64,000 nt of DNA, taken from assembly GCA_964517465.1 (NCBI GenBank), contig CAZFEK010000021.1, forward strand, positions 6,946-70,945, written 5' to 3'. The first letter of the stretch is position 1. Every line of letters starts with the position of its first letter. The notes beneath the pieces were generated by a model that was not told where the DNA came from, did no database searches, and saw only the letters and a list, made by a program, of their open reading frames with translations. This document shows positions 8,145 to 16,100 of the stretch, in pieces. The translations under genes and the position numbers were made by a program. The stretch comes from JACPUX01 sp964517465. Its GTDB lineage: Bacteria; Pseudomonadota; Gammaproteobacteria; Burkholderiales; Casimicrobiaceae.

Positions 8145-8690
8145 TCATTCTTGCACTGGGCGCTTGCCGAGTTTTCTTTGCAGCGTGCGGCGATGCATTT
8201 TCAGGGCCCGGGCAGTGGCCGAGATGTTCCCCTGATGTTCTGCGAGCACGCGTTGAATGTGTTCCCATTCCAGCCGGCTGACCGAGAGCGGTTCGCTGGG
8301 TGCCTCGCCTTCCGGTTCGGGGTTTTCGCATCCGAGAGCCCGGATGATCGCGCTGATGTCCGCAGGCTTGGCAAGATAATGCGTCGCTCCGAGTTTGATG
8401 GCATCCACTGCCGTGGCGATGCTTGCGTATCCAGTGAGCACCACGATTCGGCATTCTGGCGCGAGCGCAAGCAGTGGCTTGATCAGTGCAAGCCCTGAGC
8501 TGCCGCCGAGATTCAAATCGAGAATGACATATTTCGGCCGCTGGCTCTGCGCCTCGCCCAGAGCGTCGCTAGCGTTTCTGGCGTGCCTTACCGCATAGCC
8601 GCGGCGCGTGAGCGCTTGCGCCAGCACGTGACCAAACACGGCATCGTCTTCGATCACCAAGAGCTCAGGCGCCAGATTCACCTGTCCCAT
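8145..8690 (-). CDS. regA: RegA/PrrA/ActR-type response regulator
   Basis: The 181-residue regulator has a receiver domain at about 8-118, with the acidic pair Asp15-Asp16 (LVIEDD), phosphoacceptor Asp58 in YVILDLNLGGSSGL, Thr86 in VVLTGYAS and Lys108 in YLAKPAD. A short Pro/Glu-rich linker leads to a Fis-type helix-turn-helix (HIQRVLAEHQGNISATARAL, then MHRRTLQRKL). Length, linker and HTH match the RegA/PrrA family of redox regulators. It overlaps the end of the kinase gene by 26 bases, so the two are translated as a unit. Likely targets are respiratory and energy genes; that is family knowledge. Confidence 0.88.
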   Translation of the reverse strand: MGQVNLAPELLVIEDDAVFGHVLAQALTRRGYAVRHARNASDALGEAQSQRPKYVILDLNLGGSSGLALIKPLLALAPECRIVVLTGYASIATAVDAIKLGATHYLAKPADISAIIRALGCENPEPEGEAPSEPLSVSRLEWEHIQRVLAEHQGNISATARALKMHRRTLQRKLGKRPVQE

Positions 8691-10011
8691 CCTTACTCGG
8701 CTCTTCTTTCGAAGCGCCTTCCTGCGGCGCGGCCTTGAGCTTGTCCAGCGGCAGCAGCACCCGCGCCTGGGCGCCTCCTTCCGTCCGGTTTGCTAGCCGA
8801 AGGCTGCCGCCGTGTCGCTCGATCGCCGAAAACGCCAGATAGAGACCAATGCCGCTGCCCTGGTGCTTGGTGTTCAAGACGTTGCGCCCAGCGGCCTCCA
8901 GCACCTCGGGCGGGAAACCCGGGCCGAGATCTTGCACCAGCAGATCCAATACGTCTTCACTCCAAGTGCAATAGCAGCGAACCGGCTTGCGACTGGCCTG
9001 CGCTGCGTTGTCGAGCAAGTTACGCAGTGCTTGCTCCAGGGTGGTCTCGCTCACCACTACGGGCGCCGGCTGCGGCCCTTGCAAGGTCAATTCCAGCGGC
9101 ACCGCCCCGGGCGATTTCTGCCAGGCGGCAAGAAGCCCTCTCAGCCAATCGTCCAGGGCCAGTCGCCGACCGCCTTCGGCTCTTGCCTCGCCGGCGCGTG
9201 CGGCAAGGCTGGTGAGCGTGGTCTTGCAGCGCGCAACCTGGTCTTTCATGATCGCGAGGCTCTGCCGATGTTCCGGCCGGAGGGCCGGCTCCTGAAGCAG
9301 CTCATCGACCAGCACTGCCAGGGTGTTGAGCGGCGTGCCCAGTTCGTGCGCCGCACCCGCGGCGAGGCTGCCCAGCGCGACGATGCGCTCGTTGCGCAGA
9401 GCCTGTTCTCGCGCCTGCCCCAGTTCGCGATCGCGCTGCCGTATGCTCGCCGTCATCTGCAGCAGAAACCAAGCGATCAGGAGCGTGAGGATGGCGAAAG
9501 TGAACCAGGTACCAAACAAGGCAAGGGCGTTCGCGCGCACATAATCGACTACGGATATCGGAACCCGAAACACCGCGAGCACGGAATAAAGGCCAAGCCC
9601 GAGGATGGCGGTAGTCCAGGCCAGCGCAGCAGGCAATATGACCGCAGCAAAAGCAATCGGCAGCAAAAAAAGCGAGGCGAGGGGGTTGGCCGCGCCGCCG
9701 CTGAAGAAGAGCAGCACCGTGAGCGCCGACAAGTCCACGCACAGTTGGGCAAATAGTTCCCGCGGAGAGACCTGAGCTGCCTGCGTCAAGCGCAGCGTGG
9801 CGACGCCATTGAATATTGCGAGCAGGGCAATCACCAATAGCATCGGCGCGAGATCGAGGTATACGCCCACGGCCCAATGCGCGAAGGCGATGGCCGCAAC
9901 TTGCCCGGCGATGGTCCACCAACGCAAGATTACCAGCCGGCGCAGATGGTCTAGTCCGACCTCGCTGCGAGGCAGATCGGAAAAGCGTGGCATACGGGAA
10001 AACCAGTTCAC
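8665..10011 (-). CDS. regB: RegB/PrrB-type redox sensor histidine kinase
   Basis: The 448-residue kinase has six hydrophobic segments in the first 190 residues. Between them lies GGAANPL (residues 105-111), close to the quinone-sensing GGxxNPF motif of RegB. The H-box holds His222 in GAAHELGTPLNTLAVLVDEL, and Cys262 lies exactly 40 residues later (QVARCK), the same spacing as His225/Cys265 in Rhodobacter RegB. N-box (LLDNAAQASRK), G1 (DLGPGFP) and G2 (GSGIGLYLAF) boxes follow. Start is GTG at 10011, or ATG at 9993 (residue 7). The pair would sense quinone/redox state at the inner membrane and phosphorylate the RegA-type regulator. The first 16 residues show no conservation. Confidence 0.88.
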   Translation of the reverse strand: MNWFSRMPRFSDLPRSEVGLDHLRRLVILRWWTIAGQVAAIAFAHWAVGVYLDLAPMLLVIALLAIFNGVATLRLTQAAQVSPRELFAQLCVDLSALTVLLFFSGGAANPLASLFLLPIAFAAVILPAALAWTTAILGLGLYSVLAVFRVPISVVDYVRANALALFGTWFTFAILTLLIAWFLLQMTASIRQRDRELGQAREQALRNERIVALGSLAAGAAHELGTPLNTLAVLVDELLQEPALRPEHRQSLAIMKDQVARCKTTLTSLAARAGEARAEGGRRLALDDWLRGLLAAWQKSPGAVPLELTLQGPQPAPVVVSETTLEQALRNLLDNAAQASRKPVRCYCTWSEDVLDLLVQDLGPGFPPEVLEAAGRNVLNTKHQGSGIGLYLAFSAIERHGGSLRLANRTEGGAQARVLLPLDKLKAAPQEGASKEEPSKDGTGESGA

Positions 10012-10420
10012 GGAAACGAAGCGGGCACGGCTGTCCGGGATTGGATAGGCAGCGCCATTTTACCGAGGCGGACTGCTGCATGAGTTGTTATCCCCCTCCG
10101 ATGCATCTCTTCGCCCCTCCAAAGAAACGGCGCGCGGGTTGAGGCAAAGCGCCACGGAGGCTGGGCGCCCGTTCCCTCGGACCGAATCGCACCGCAGGGA
10201 GGGACGGTGCGCGAGGCCGCTCGGGCGCGTGGTTCCCGGGCGGCGATCGGGCCAAGGGGCGTGATACGAGCACCCAGATGTGGCGACGAGCGCCACGGCG
10301 GATTGCCGCAACCCGCGCGCCGCGTCAGGAGACTCGCAGGACTGCGGGTTAACTGCTCGGGATGATAAAACGTCAGCGTGCGGCGCGGAAGGCGGCAAAT
10401 TGTCGCACCCGCTGCCGCGC
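10012..10420. other. 409-bp intergenic stretch, no gene supported
   Basis: Several overlapping open frames exist on both strands, but none has a ribosome binding site, a recognisable domain or consistent codon use. No tRNA, terminator or repeat family was recognised. The region must contain the regB promoter, since regB reads leftward from 10011, but no clear -35/-10 pair was found. Confidence 0.5.
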
Positions 10421-11872
10421 TTACGGCAGGGCGCACATGACGATGCCCTCAGCGGCCCAGCCCGCGGCCACGGTCGCCTGGTAGGCGGCGTAATCGGCGG
10501 TGATGCGGTGGTTGCTGTCGTTCATCGCCCAGCGCATGTTGTAGGCGCGGTAGACGGGAATCCGCCCGGTTCCGCACTGGCCGTTGGTCGGGTTTTCGAT
10601 TTGAAAAGCGATGCCTTCGTAGATCCACCCCGGATCGAGCTTGACCCACTCGCATTCTCCCGCGTGCGAGGTGTAGAAGTGGCTGTTGGGCCCCGGGCCC
10701 TGCGGGCTCTCGCCGTTCATCTGGTTGCCATAGAAGCGGCAGACCGGTGCGCTTCCGCCGGTGCGAAAGCTGTGCCCGGTGCGGCTCCAACCCGGTCCGG
10801 CGGCGCCCTGATCGACGCCCGCCGCTTCGTCGGCGCTGGCGGTCAGGAAGTAGTGCCGCAGTTGCGCGTTGTAGAACTCCACCGCCATCGGGGCGCTCGC
10901 CTGGCCTGCGGCTTGACCGGAGTTGGGATTGATCATCAGGCTGGAAACGTCCACGGCTTCGAAAGCGCTGCCCGGCACGCTGCGCAGCTCTCGTAGCAGA
11001 TCATTGTTCCAGCGCTCGTCCGGCACGCCAGAGAGATACCAAGCCGAGCCGTTGTCGGCGAGCATCATGCCGTACTTCTTGAGCGCGCGCAGGATCACCT
11101 GGATGGGCGCCGAGAAGCCCGCAATGTCGTAGCTCGCCTTCAAGCGAAAACGCTGCCCCATGGGGGGATACTGCGTGCCAGTGAGGCTGCTGGCGAAGTG
11201 CCGAGCCGGCCAGACATAGGCGCGCCGGGTTTGGGGCACGGTGAAGCGCAGGGCGTGCTTGATCTCGCCGGCGGCCACTTCGTCGTAGCGCACCAGGCCG
11301 TGGAGCACGGGAAGCCCGGCGGCGTCGGAACTCGTCCAGCCGTCGGGGCGCAGCGCATGCGAACGCAAGTCGAATTTGGCGCCCGAACCGGCATGCCAGC
11401 CGCCGCCCTGCGCGGGGTAGGTGGACCAGGTTTCATAGAGCAGGCAGTTGTCGCGATCGACCACCAGGATGTGCCGGTCGCCGGTGCTGTTGGGGCCGCC
11501 CTCGATGGGCGGATTGGGCGGAATGGGGTAGGGGCCGGGATCGGACTCGTCATCGTAGTCGAAGCTCACGGGCACCTTGGGCTGGGTGCCCGGTACGACC
11601 ACATACGGAATGCCGATCGGTCCGCCATCCCACAGGCCGGAACCAAAATCCGGGTGCAGCGTGCGCGAGCCGCCTATGGTGTTGATGTAAGCCGTGGAAT
11701 TGGCGTCCACCGGCAAGGTGTCGACCGGCGCGTTCCAGATGTTGTCCGCTGGGAACATCGGGCAGCCCGCCAGGCTGGGGCCGGTCTGGGCCTGCGCGAC
11801 CGGTGTGCTGGCCAGCACGGCAAGCAGCGCCAGCGAGGCGGCAGGTCTGCAAAGGGAAGAATAAGCACTCAT
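10421..11872 (-). CDS. Secreted protein with C-terminal DUF5648-like domain
   Basis: The 483-residue protein starts at ATG 11872, preceded by AGGAGCG, with a signal peptide ending near STPVAQA. The frame extends upstream, but that part lacks homologous character. Residues about 30-330 form an unrecognised extracellular domain with DNIWNAPVDTLPVDANS near its start and a DRHILVVDRDNCLLYETW segment. The last 140 residues are a DUF5648-like domain. Its features are VEFYNAQLRHYFLTASADEA, the VDQGAAGPGWSRTG stretch, VCRFYG, HFYT, PVYRAYN and the final GWAAEGIVMCA. This domain occurs at the other end of a protein at 19878-21356. The function is unknown; surface binding is plausible. Confidence 0.7.
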   Translation of the reverse strand: MSAYSSLCRPAASLALLAVLASTPVAQAQTGPSLAGCPMFPADNIWNAPVDTLPVDANSTAYINTIGGSRTLHPDFGSGLWDGGPIGIPYVVVPGTQPKVPVSFDYDDESDPGPYPIPPNPPIEGGPNSTGDRHILVVDRDNCLLYETWSTYPAQGGGWHAGSGAKFDLRSHALRPDGWTSSDAAGLPVLHGLVRYDEVAAGEIKHALRFTVPQTRRAYVWPARHFASSLTGTQYPPMGQRFRLKASYDIAGFSAPIQVILRALKKYGMMLADNGSAWYLSGVPDERWNNDLLRELRSVPGSAFEAVDVSSLMINPNSGQAAGQASAPMAVEFYNAQLRHYFLTASADEAAGVDQGAAGPGWSRTGHSFRTGGSAPVCRFYGNQMNGESPQGPGPNSHFYTSHAGECEWVKLDPGWIYEGIAFQIENPTNGQCGTGRIPVYRAYNMRWAMNDSNHRITADYAAYQATVAAGWAAEGIVMCALP

Positions 11873-12036
11873 GGTCGCTCCTGCTTCCTCCCCGGGTTGT
11901 GGCATCCCTGGCTGTCCCCCGCAGGCGAGGTCGTCGTGACCCCGTCTGCGCAAGCCCGCGCCCTGCATCCCCCTCACGGCCGGGCCAGGTCACCGGCCAA
12001 GGGACAGGCTCGCGGTCGCGGGTTTATGACAACGTA

Positions 12037-13230
12037 CTATACCAGCGCGCCGTGGATGCGGTCGAGCGCTTTTTGCAGATTGGCCATGGAGGTGGCAAAA
12101 GAGATGCGGATATAGCCCTCCGAACCGAAGGCCGAACCGGGCACCACGGCGACCAGATGTTGCTCCAGGAGGTATTGCGAAAAGGCGAGGTCGGTGGCTT
12201 CCTTGAGCACACCCTTGGCCTGGAGCGCAGCAATGGCGCGGCCGACGTGCGGGAAGGCGTAAAACGCCCCGCCCGCGCGCAGGCACTGCACGCCGGGCAT
12301 GTCGTTGAAGCGCTTGACCACGTACTCATGCCGCTCGCGGAAGGCCTTGACCATGGGGCTGATGCAAGCCTGATCACCGTTGAGCGCGGCCTCCGCCGCC
12401 ACCTGGGAAATCGAGGTGGGATTGGAGGTCGATTGCGATTGCACGTTTTCCATCGCGGTGATGATCGCCTCCGGTCCGCCGCAATAACCGATGCGCCAGC
12501 CGGTCATGGAATAGGCCTTGGAGACGCCGTTCAAAACGATGCTGCGCGGATAGAGTTCCGGGCAGGCATTGACGATATTGACGAAGCTGTAGTCGGCGAG
12601 CTTGATGTGCTCGTACATGTCGTCGGTGGCGATGAGCACCTGCGGGTATTTCTTGAGCACCTCGCCCAGGGCCTTGAGTTCGTCGAGGGTGTAGACCACG
12701 CCGGTGGGGTTGGAGGGGCTGTTGAGGAAAATGAGCTTGGTCTTGGCGCTGAGCGCCGCTTCGAGCTGGGTGGGGGTGACCTTGAAGCCCTGCTCCACGC
12801 CGGTCTGGATGATCACCGGTTTGGCTTCGCACAACAACGCGATATCGGTGTAGGACACCCAATACGGCGCGATGCAGATCACTTCGTCGCCGGGGTTCAG
12901 CACCGCCTGGCAGAGATTAAAAATCGAATGTTTGCCGCCGACCGAAACCAGGATCTGTTTGGCGTTGTAATCGAGGCCGTTGTCGCGCTTGAACTTGGCT
13001 ATGATCGCGTTCTTCAGACTGGGAATGCCGCCCACCGCGGTGTACTTGGTAAAGCCCGCCTGGATGGCCCCAATGGCGGCGTCCTTGATGTGCTGGGGCG
13101 TGTCGAAATCCGGCTCGCCGGCGGCCAGACCGACGACATCCTTGCCCTCGGCTTTCAACTTGTTGGCCAGCGCCGTGACGGCGAGGGTGGGGGAGGGCTT
13201 GATGAGCGAAACGCGATGCGAGAGCGACAT
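12037..13230 (-). CDS. aspC: Aspartate aminotransferase (class I, PLP-dependent)
   Basis: The 397-residue enzyme interconverts aspartate/oxaloacetate and glutamate/2-oxoglutarate in the cytoplasm. The PLP lysine is Lys238 in NGVSKAYSMTGWRIGY. Other family features are LAAGEPDFDTP near the N-terminus, NSPSNPTG (residues 170-177) and the ATDDMYEH turn. Length and these motifs fit the bacterial Ib subgroup. The longer open frame upstream of ATG 13230 only reads the antisense of the radical SAM gene, so I reject it. In several betaproteobacteria this gene is, to my memory, a close divergent neighbour of uvrB; here 8 kb of accessory genes lie between them. Confidence 0.9.
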   Translation of the reverse strand: MSLSHRVSLIKPSPTLAVTALANKLKAEGKDVVGLAAGEPDFDTPQHIKDAAIGAIQAGFTKYTAVGGIPSLKNAIIAKFKRDNGLDYNAKQILVSVGGKHSIFNLCQAVLNPGDEVICIAPYWVSYTDIALLCEAKPVIIQTGVEQGFKVTPTQLEAALSAKTKLIFLNSPSNPTGVVYTLDELKALGEVLKKYPQVLIATDDMYEHIKLADYSFVNIVNACPELYPRSIVLNGVSKAYSMTGWRIGYCGGPEAIITAMENVQSQSTSNPTSISQVAAEAALNGDQACISPMVKAFRERHEYVVKRFNDMPGVQCLRAGGAFYAFPHVGRAIAALQAKGVLKEATDLAFSQYLLEQHLVAVVPGSAFGSEGYIRISFATSMANLQKALDRIHGALV

Positions 13231-13401
13231 GAAAAAAACCTGTGCGGGGAGGTGGACGGAGGGTGAAGGCGCTATTTTACCTGCATTTGCGCTTTCTTCA
13301 GGCCTAGGCCTGGGCGCTGGCCCCGGGTGGACGCCGGTGGGGTCGCGGTGGCGAAGGAATCGCGTTAAGCTTTGGGTGACCGCGTTTGCGGCAGGGAGAC
13401 G

Positions 13402-14499
13402 GTGGCATTGGACGCTGTTGCCGAATACGAAAAATCGCTTCGGGCTTTCGTCGCCGAAAAAGCCCGCTTGCGCCGCGAACATCCCCTGCGCTATCTGTTC
13501 TGGGAAGCCACGCTGCGCTGCAATCTCGCCTGCCAACATTGCGGCAGCGATTGCTCGCGTGACCAGGACAGTGCCGGGCGCGAGTTGCCGCCGGAACGGG
13601 TCTGCCGGGAGTTGGCGGCCGTCGCCGAGCGGCATGATGCGCGTGCCATCACCTTCGCCATCATCGGCGGCGAGCCGCTGCTGCGGCGCGACATCGAAAC
13701 CGTGGGGGCCTATGCCGCCTCGCTGGGCTATGCCTGGGGCATCACCACCAATGGGCTGATGCTCGATGCCAGGCGGCTCGCCTCGCTCAAGGCCGCGGGT
13801 TTGACCACCATCGCGGTGTCGCTCGATGGCCTCGCGCCCGAGCACGATCGCTTGCGCAACTGCCCGGGCGCCTTCCGACGCGTGGTGGGCGCACTCGAGC
13901 GCCTGGTGGCCGACCCCTTCTATCAGGCTTTCGACGTGATCTGCTGTGTGAGCACGATCAACATCGATCGCCTCGAAGCTCTGGTCACCCTCCTCGCCGG
14001 TCTGGGCGTGCCCAGGGTGCGCTTCACGCCGGTGTTCTCGCGCGGGCGAGCGGGGCGCAATTCGCCGCTCATGCTCTCGCCGGCGCAGTATCGCCAGATG
14101 CTCGGTTTCATTGCCGAGCAGCGGAGCTCGCGCTTCGATATCGAAGTCACTTTGAGCGAAGAAGGCTACTGGGGGCCGCAGTGGGAGTGCCGGGTGCGCG
14201 AAGGCATGCACTATTGCGGCTCGGGTACGGTGGTGGCCACGATTCTGCACGACGGCCGCATCACCGGCTGCCCGAGCGTGTCGCGCCAGTTCATCGAAGG
14301 CGACCTCGCCCAAGTGTCCTTCGTCGAGGCCTGGGAGCAAAAATTTCGGCGCTTTCGCCAGGGGCGACGCGCCACCGCGCCGGCGGTTTGCGCGAAGTGC
14401 GAACATTGGTCGCTATGCGAAGGTGGCGGTTTTCATTTGTTCGACCCGGCCGAGGCCGGTCGCGACACGTGCAGCCTGCGACAGATCGAAGAAGTTTGA
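13402..14499 (+). CDS. Radical SAM/SPASM enzyme, probable peptide maturase
   Basis: I start at GTG 13402 because AGGGAG lies just upstream; a TTG ten codons earlier is possible. Counted from that TTG, the radical SAM cluster is Cys50-x3-Cys54-x2-Cys57 in RCNLACQHCGSDC. It is followed by the GGEPLL motif (residues 99-104) and TTNG. The C-terminal half is a SPASM domain with Cys282, Cys300, Cys340, Cys343, Cys349 and Cys367 (YCGSG, GCPS, CAKCEHWSLCEGG), which should bind auxiliary Fe-S clusters. SPASM enzymes commonly modify ribosomal peptides. Eleven bases downstream, behind a perfect Shine-Dalgarno, is a short gene with a VYGPPP motif. That makes peptide modification the leading hypothesis. 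Confidence 0.88.
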   Translation: MALDAVAEYEKSLRAFVAEKARLRREHPLRYLFWEATLRCNLACQHCGSDCSRDQDSAGRELPPERVCRELAAVAERHDARAITFAIIGGEPLLRRDIETVGAYAASLGYAWGITTNGLMLDARRLASLKAAGLTTIAVSLDGLAPEHDRLRNCPGAFRRVVGALERLVADPFYQAFDVICCVSTINIDRLEALVTLLAGLGVPRVRFTPVFSRGRAGRNSPLMLSPAQYRQMLGFIAEQRSSRFDIEVTLSEEGYWGPQWECRVREGMHYCGSGTVVATILHDGRITGCPSVSRQFIEGDLAQVSFVEAWEQKFRRFRQGRRATAPAVCAKCEHWSLCEGGGFHLFDPAEAGRDTCSLRQIEEV

Positions 14500-14510
14500 A
14501 GGAGGTGAAC

Positions 14511-14888
14511 ATGAAGAACAGACCCAAGGCCGATCCTTTTCTCAAGAAGTACGCGCGGTTGGCGCTGGGCGCCGGCGTTGCCGCGGGCGTGGTGCTGCCG
14601 GGGCAGGCGCAGAACCCGCCGGCCAGCGCCGAGCCGCCTCCAGCGGCGGGCAGCAAGGCCACGGGCGGCGCAAGCCCCGCGGCGCAGGGCACGCAAGTGC
14701 CCATCAGCGTGGTGTACGGCCCACCGCCGGCCAGACGCGGCGTGGGCGACCTCAAATCGGGTTCGCGCATCGGCGCCATCCCGGAAATCGCGCCGTCCAA
14801 AAAGGCCAAGCCCACTGAGGCCGCGGGCGACACGAAGGAGGGCGCCGCCAAAACACCGCCCCCGGGTGAGCCCGCCAAGAAGCCCTGA
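14511..14888 (+). CDS. Candidate RiPP precursor or modified protein with VYGPPP motif
   Basis: The 125-residue protein has an ideal Shine-Dalgarno (GGAGGTGA) and starts 11 bases after the radical SAM gene. Residues 1-33 resemble a signal peptide: basic start, then YARLALGAGVAAGVVLPGQA. Residues 34-62 are Ala/Pro/Gly-rich and low complexity. A more distinctive stretch at 62-93 reads QVPISVVYGPPPARRGVGD and then a short Ser/Ile/Pro segment. The Lys/Pro/Ala-rich tail runs to the end. It has no Cys. V68-Y69-G70 is an XYG motif, the site cut by PlpX/PcpX-type radical SAM spliceases that leave beta-amino acid residues. Whether this peptide is a splicease substrate is inference from motif and position. 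Confidence 0.72.
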   Translation: MKNRPKADPFLKKYARLALGAGVAAGVVLPGQAQNPPASAEPPPAAGSKATGGASPAAQGTQVPISVVYGPPPARRGVGDLKSGSRIGAIPEIAPSKKAKPTEAAGDTKEGAAKTPPPGEPAKKP

Positions 14889-14910
14889 ACCAAGACCTCG
14901 GAGGCCAAGG

Positions 14911-15756
14911 ATGAACCCGCGCCAACGCCAGCCGGACTTGCCCAAGCTCGAAGTCCTTCCCGTCGCCGACCTGCTGCTGCACGAGCAGCACGATGCCCAG
15001 CGCAGCGCGCCTTTGCTGGGGCGCCTGGCCGAAGATGGGGTGCTGAAGAATCCGCCCATCGTGGCACCCATCCCTGGCGAGACGAGCTACGTCGTGCTCG
15101 ATGGTGCCAACCGCGTCACCGCCATGCGCGAGTTGGGCATCCCGCATGTGGTGGCGCAAGTGATCGATTACGAAGACCCCGAACTCGAACTCGACACCTG
15201 GCATCACTTGCTTCGCGGCATGAGCGGCGCGGCCCTGCGCGCGCTTTTGGCCGAAAGCGCGGGGCTCGAAGTCGAGCCGAGCGAGCTCACGCCCGCCCGC
15301 GCCCTGCTCGCGCGCCGGGAAATCCTCGCTTTCGTGCAATTTCCGGGCGGCGCCGTGTTGGCGCTGCGTGCCGCAGGCGACTTGCATGCGCGCACGGCGA
15401 GCCTCAATGCCCTGGTCGATGCGTACAAGAGCGCTGGGCGCATCTTCCGCGCCAACACCGATCACCTGGGCGAACTCCTGCCGCTTTATGAGGACATTGC
15501 CGCGCTGGTGGTCTTTCCGCGTTTCGTACCGGCGGAAATCATCGACTTGGCGCGGGTGGGTGCCTGCCTGCCCGCGGGAATCACCCGCCACCTCATCCCG
15601 CGCCGCGCCTTACGGCTCAACCTGCCGCTGGAGGTGTTGCGCAGCCCGGAGCCGCTGGCCCAGAAGAACGCCTGGCTGGGGCAATGGATAAGGGAAAAGA
15701 TGGCGCATCGCAGCGCGCGCTACTACCAGGAGTCGACGTTTTTGTTCGATGAATGA
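14911..15756 (+). CDS. SbnI/ParB-like nucleotide-binding protein
   Basis: The 281-residue protein has a ParB/Srx-type N-terminal domain: LEVLPVADLLLHEQHDAQR (His24, Glu25), GVLKNPPIVAP, the YVVLDGANRVTAMRELGIP core (DGANR at 64-68), VIDYEDPELELDTWHHL. This pattern matches SbnI and related free-serine kinases rather than chromosome-partitioning ParB: there is no DNA-binding HTH after it. Glu25 is the counterpart of the residue important in those kinases, from memory. GGAGG precedes ATG 14911, 22 bases after the peptide gene, so the three genes look like one operon. It may supply phosphoserine, phosphorylate the peptide or act as a binding partner; none of these is proven. Confidence 0.75.
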   Translation: MNPRQRQPDLPKLEVLPVADLLLHEQHDAQRSAPLLGRLAEDGVLKNPPIVAPIPGETSYVVLDGANRVTAMRELGIPHVVAQVIDYEDPELELDTWHHLLRGMSGAALRALLAESAGLEVEPSELTPARALLARREILAFVQFPGGAVLALRAAGDLHARTASLNALVDAYKSAGRIFRANTDHLGELLPLYEDIAALVVFPRFVPAEIIDLARVGACLPAGITRHLIPRRALRLNLPLEVLRSPEPLAQKNAWLGQWIREKMAHRSARYYQESTFLFDE

Positions 15757-15767
15757 GCCAAGCTGCT

Positions 15768-15816
15768 TACGGTATATACTTTGATATATTCCATGGCCCT
15801 GGCTATACTTCACGCG
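15768..15816 (+). promoter_or_regulatory. AT-rich upstream region of vapBC with half-palindromes, possible operator
   Basis: In very GC-rich surroundings this stretch holds GGTATATACTTTGATATATT and, some 20 bases on, GGCTATACTT. The GTATAT/ATATAC-like halves resemble the inverted repeats bound by VapB antitoxins for autoregulation, and TATACT could be a -10 element. No strict consensus exists, so this is a suggestion from position and composition. Confidence 0.35.
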
Positions 15817-15839
15817 TTGTCATTCATCTGGAGCCGAAC

Positions 15840-16100
15840 ATGGCCCAAGTCGCCAAGGTATTCATCAATGGCCGCAGCCAAGCGGTCCGCCTGCCAGCGG
15901 CTTACCGCTTCGACACCAAGGAAGTTTTTGTCCGACGCGATCCCGAAACGGGCGATGTCGTGTTGTCGCGACGTCCTGTCAATTGGGACAGCTTTTTGGC
16001 CGTGGTCAAAGCCGGCCGCGCCGCCAAGGATTTCCTGAACCCGAAAGAGCGCAATCAGGGCGAACTGTCACCCGATCCCTTCGAGGATTGGCGCGAGTGA
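15840..16100 (+). CDS. vapB: VapB-type antitoxin (AbrB/SpoVT fold)
   Basis: The 86-residue protein opens with the swapped-hairpin AbrB pattern MAQVAKVFINGRSQAVRLPA, then FDTKEVFVRRDPETGDVVLS. The acidic/hydrophobic C-terminal tail (DPFEDWRE) would wrap into the toxin active site. ATG 15840 is chosen because the AbrB fold begins there; the frame continues upstream without family features. The stop overlaps the GTG of the toxin gene by four bases, the usual coupling in toxin-antitoxin modules. The complex probably represses its own promoter. Confidence 0.88.
   Translation: MAQVAKVFINGRSQAVRLPAAYRFDTKEVFVRRDPETGDVVLSRRPVNWDSFLAVVKAGRAAKDFLNPKERNQGELSPDPFEDWRE

Noticed and set aside
11873..12036. 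Possible riboswitch in the leader of the secreted DUF5648-like protein
   Set aside because: I compared it with the cyclic di-GMP and SAH motifs and found neither core.
13231..14406. N-terminal extension of the aminotransferase frame, 392 codons long
   Set aside because: It only reads the antisense of the radical SAM gene. Class I aminotransferase sequence begins at MSLSHRVSLIKPSPT.
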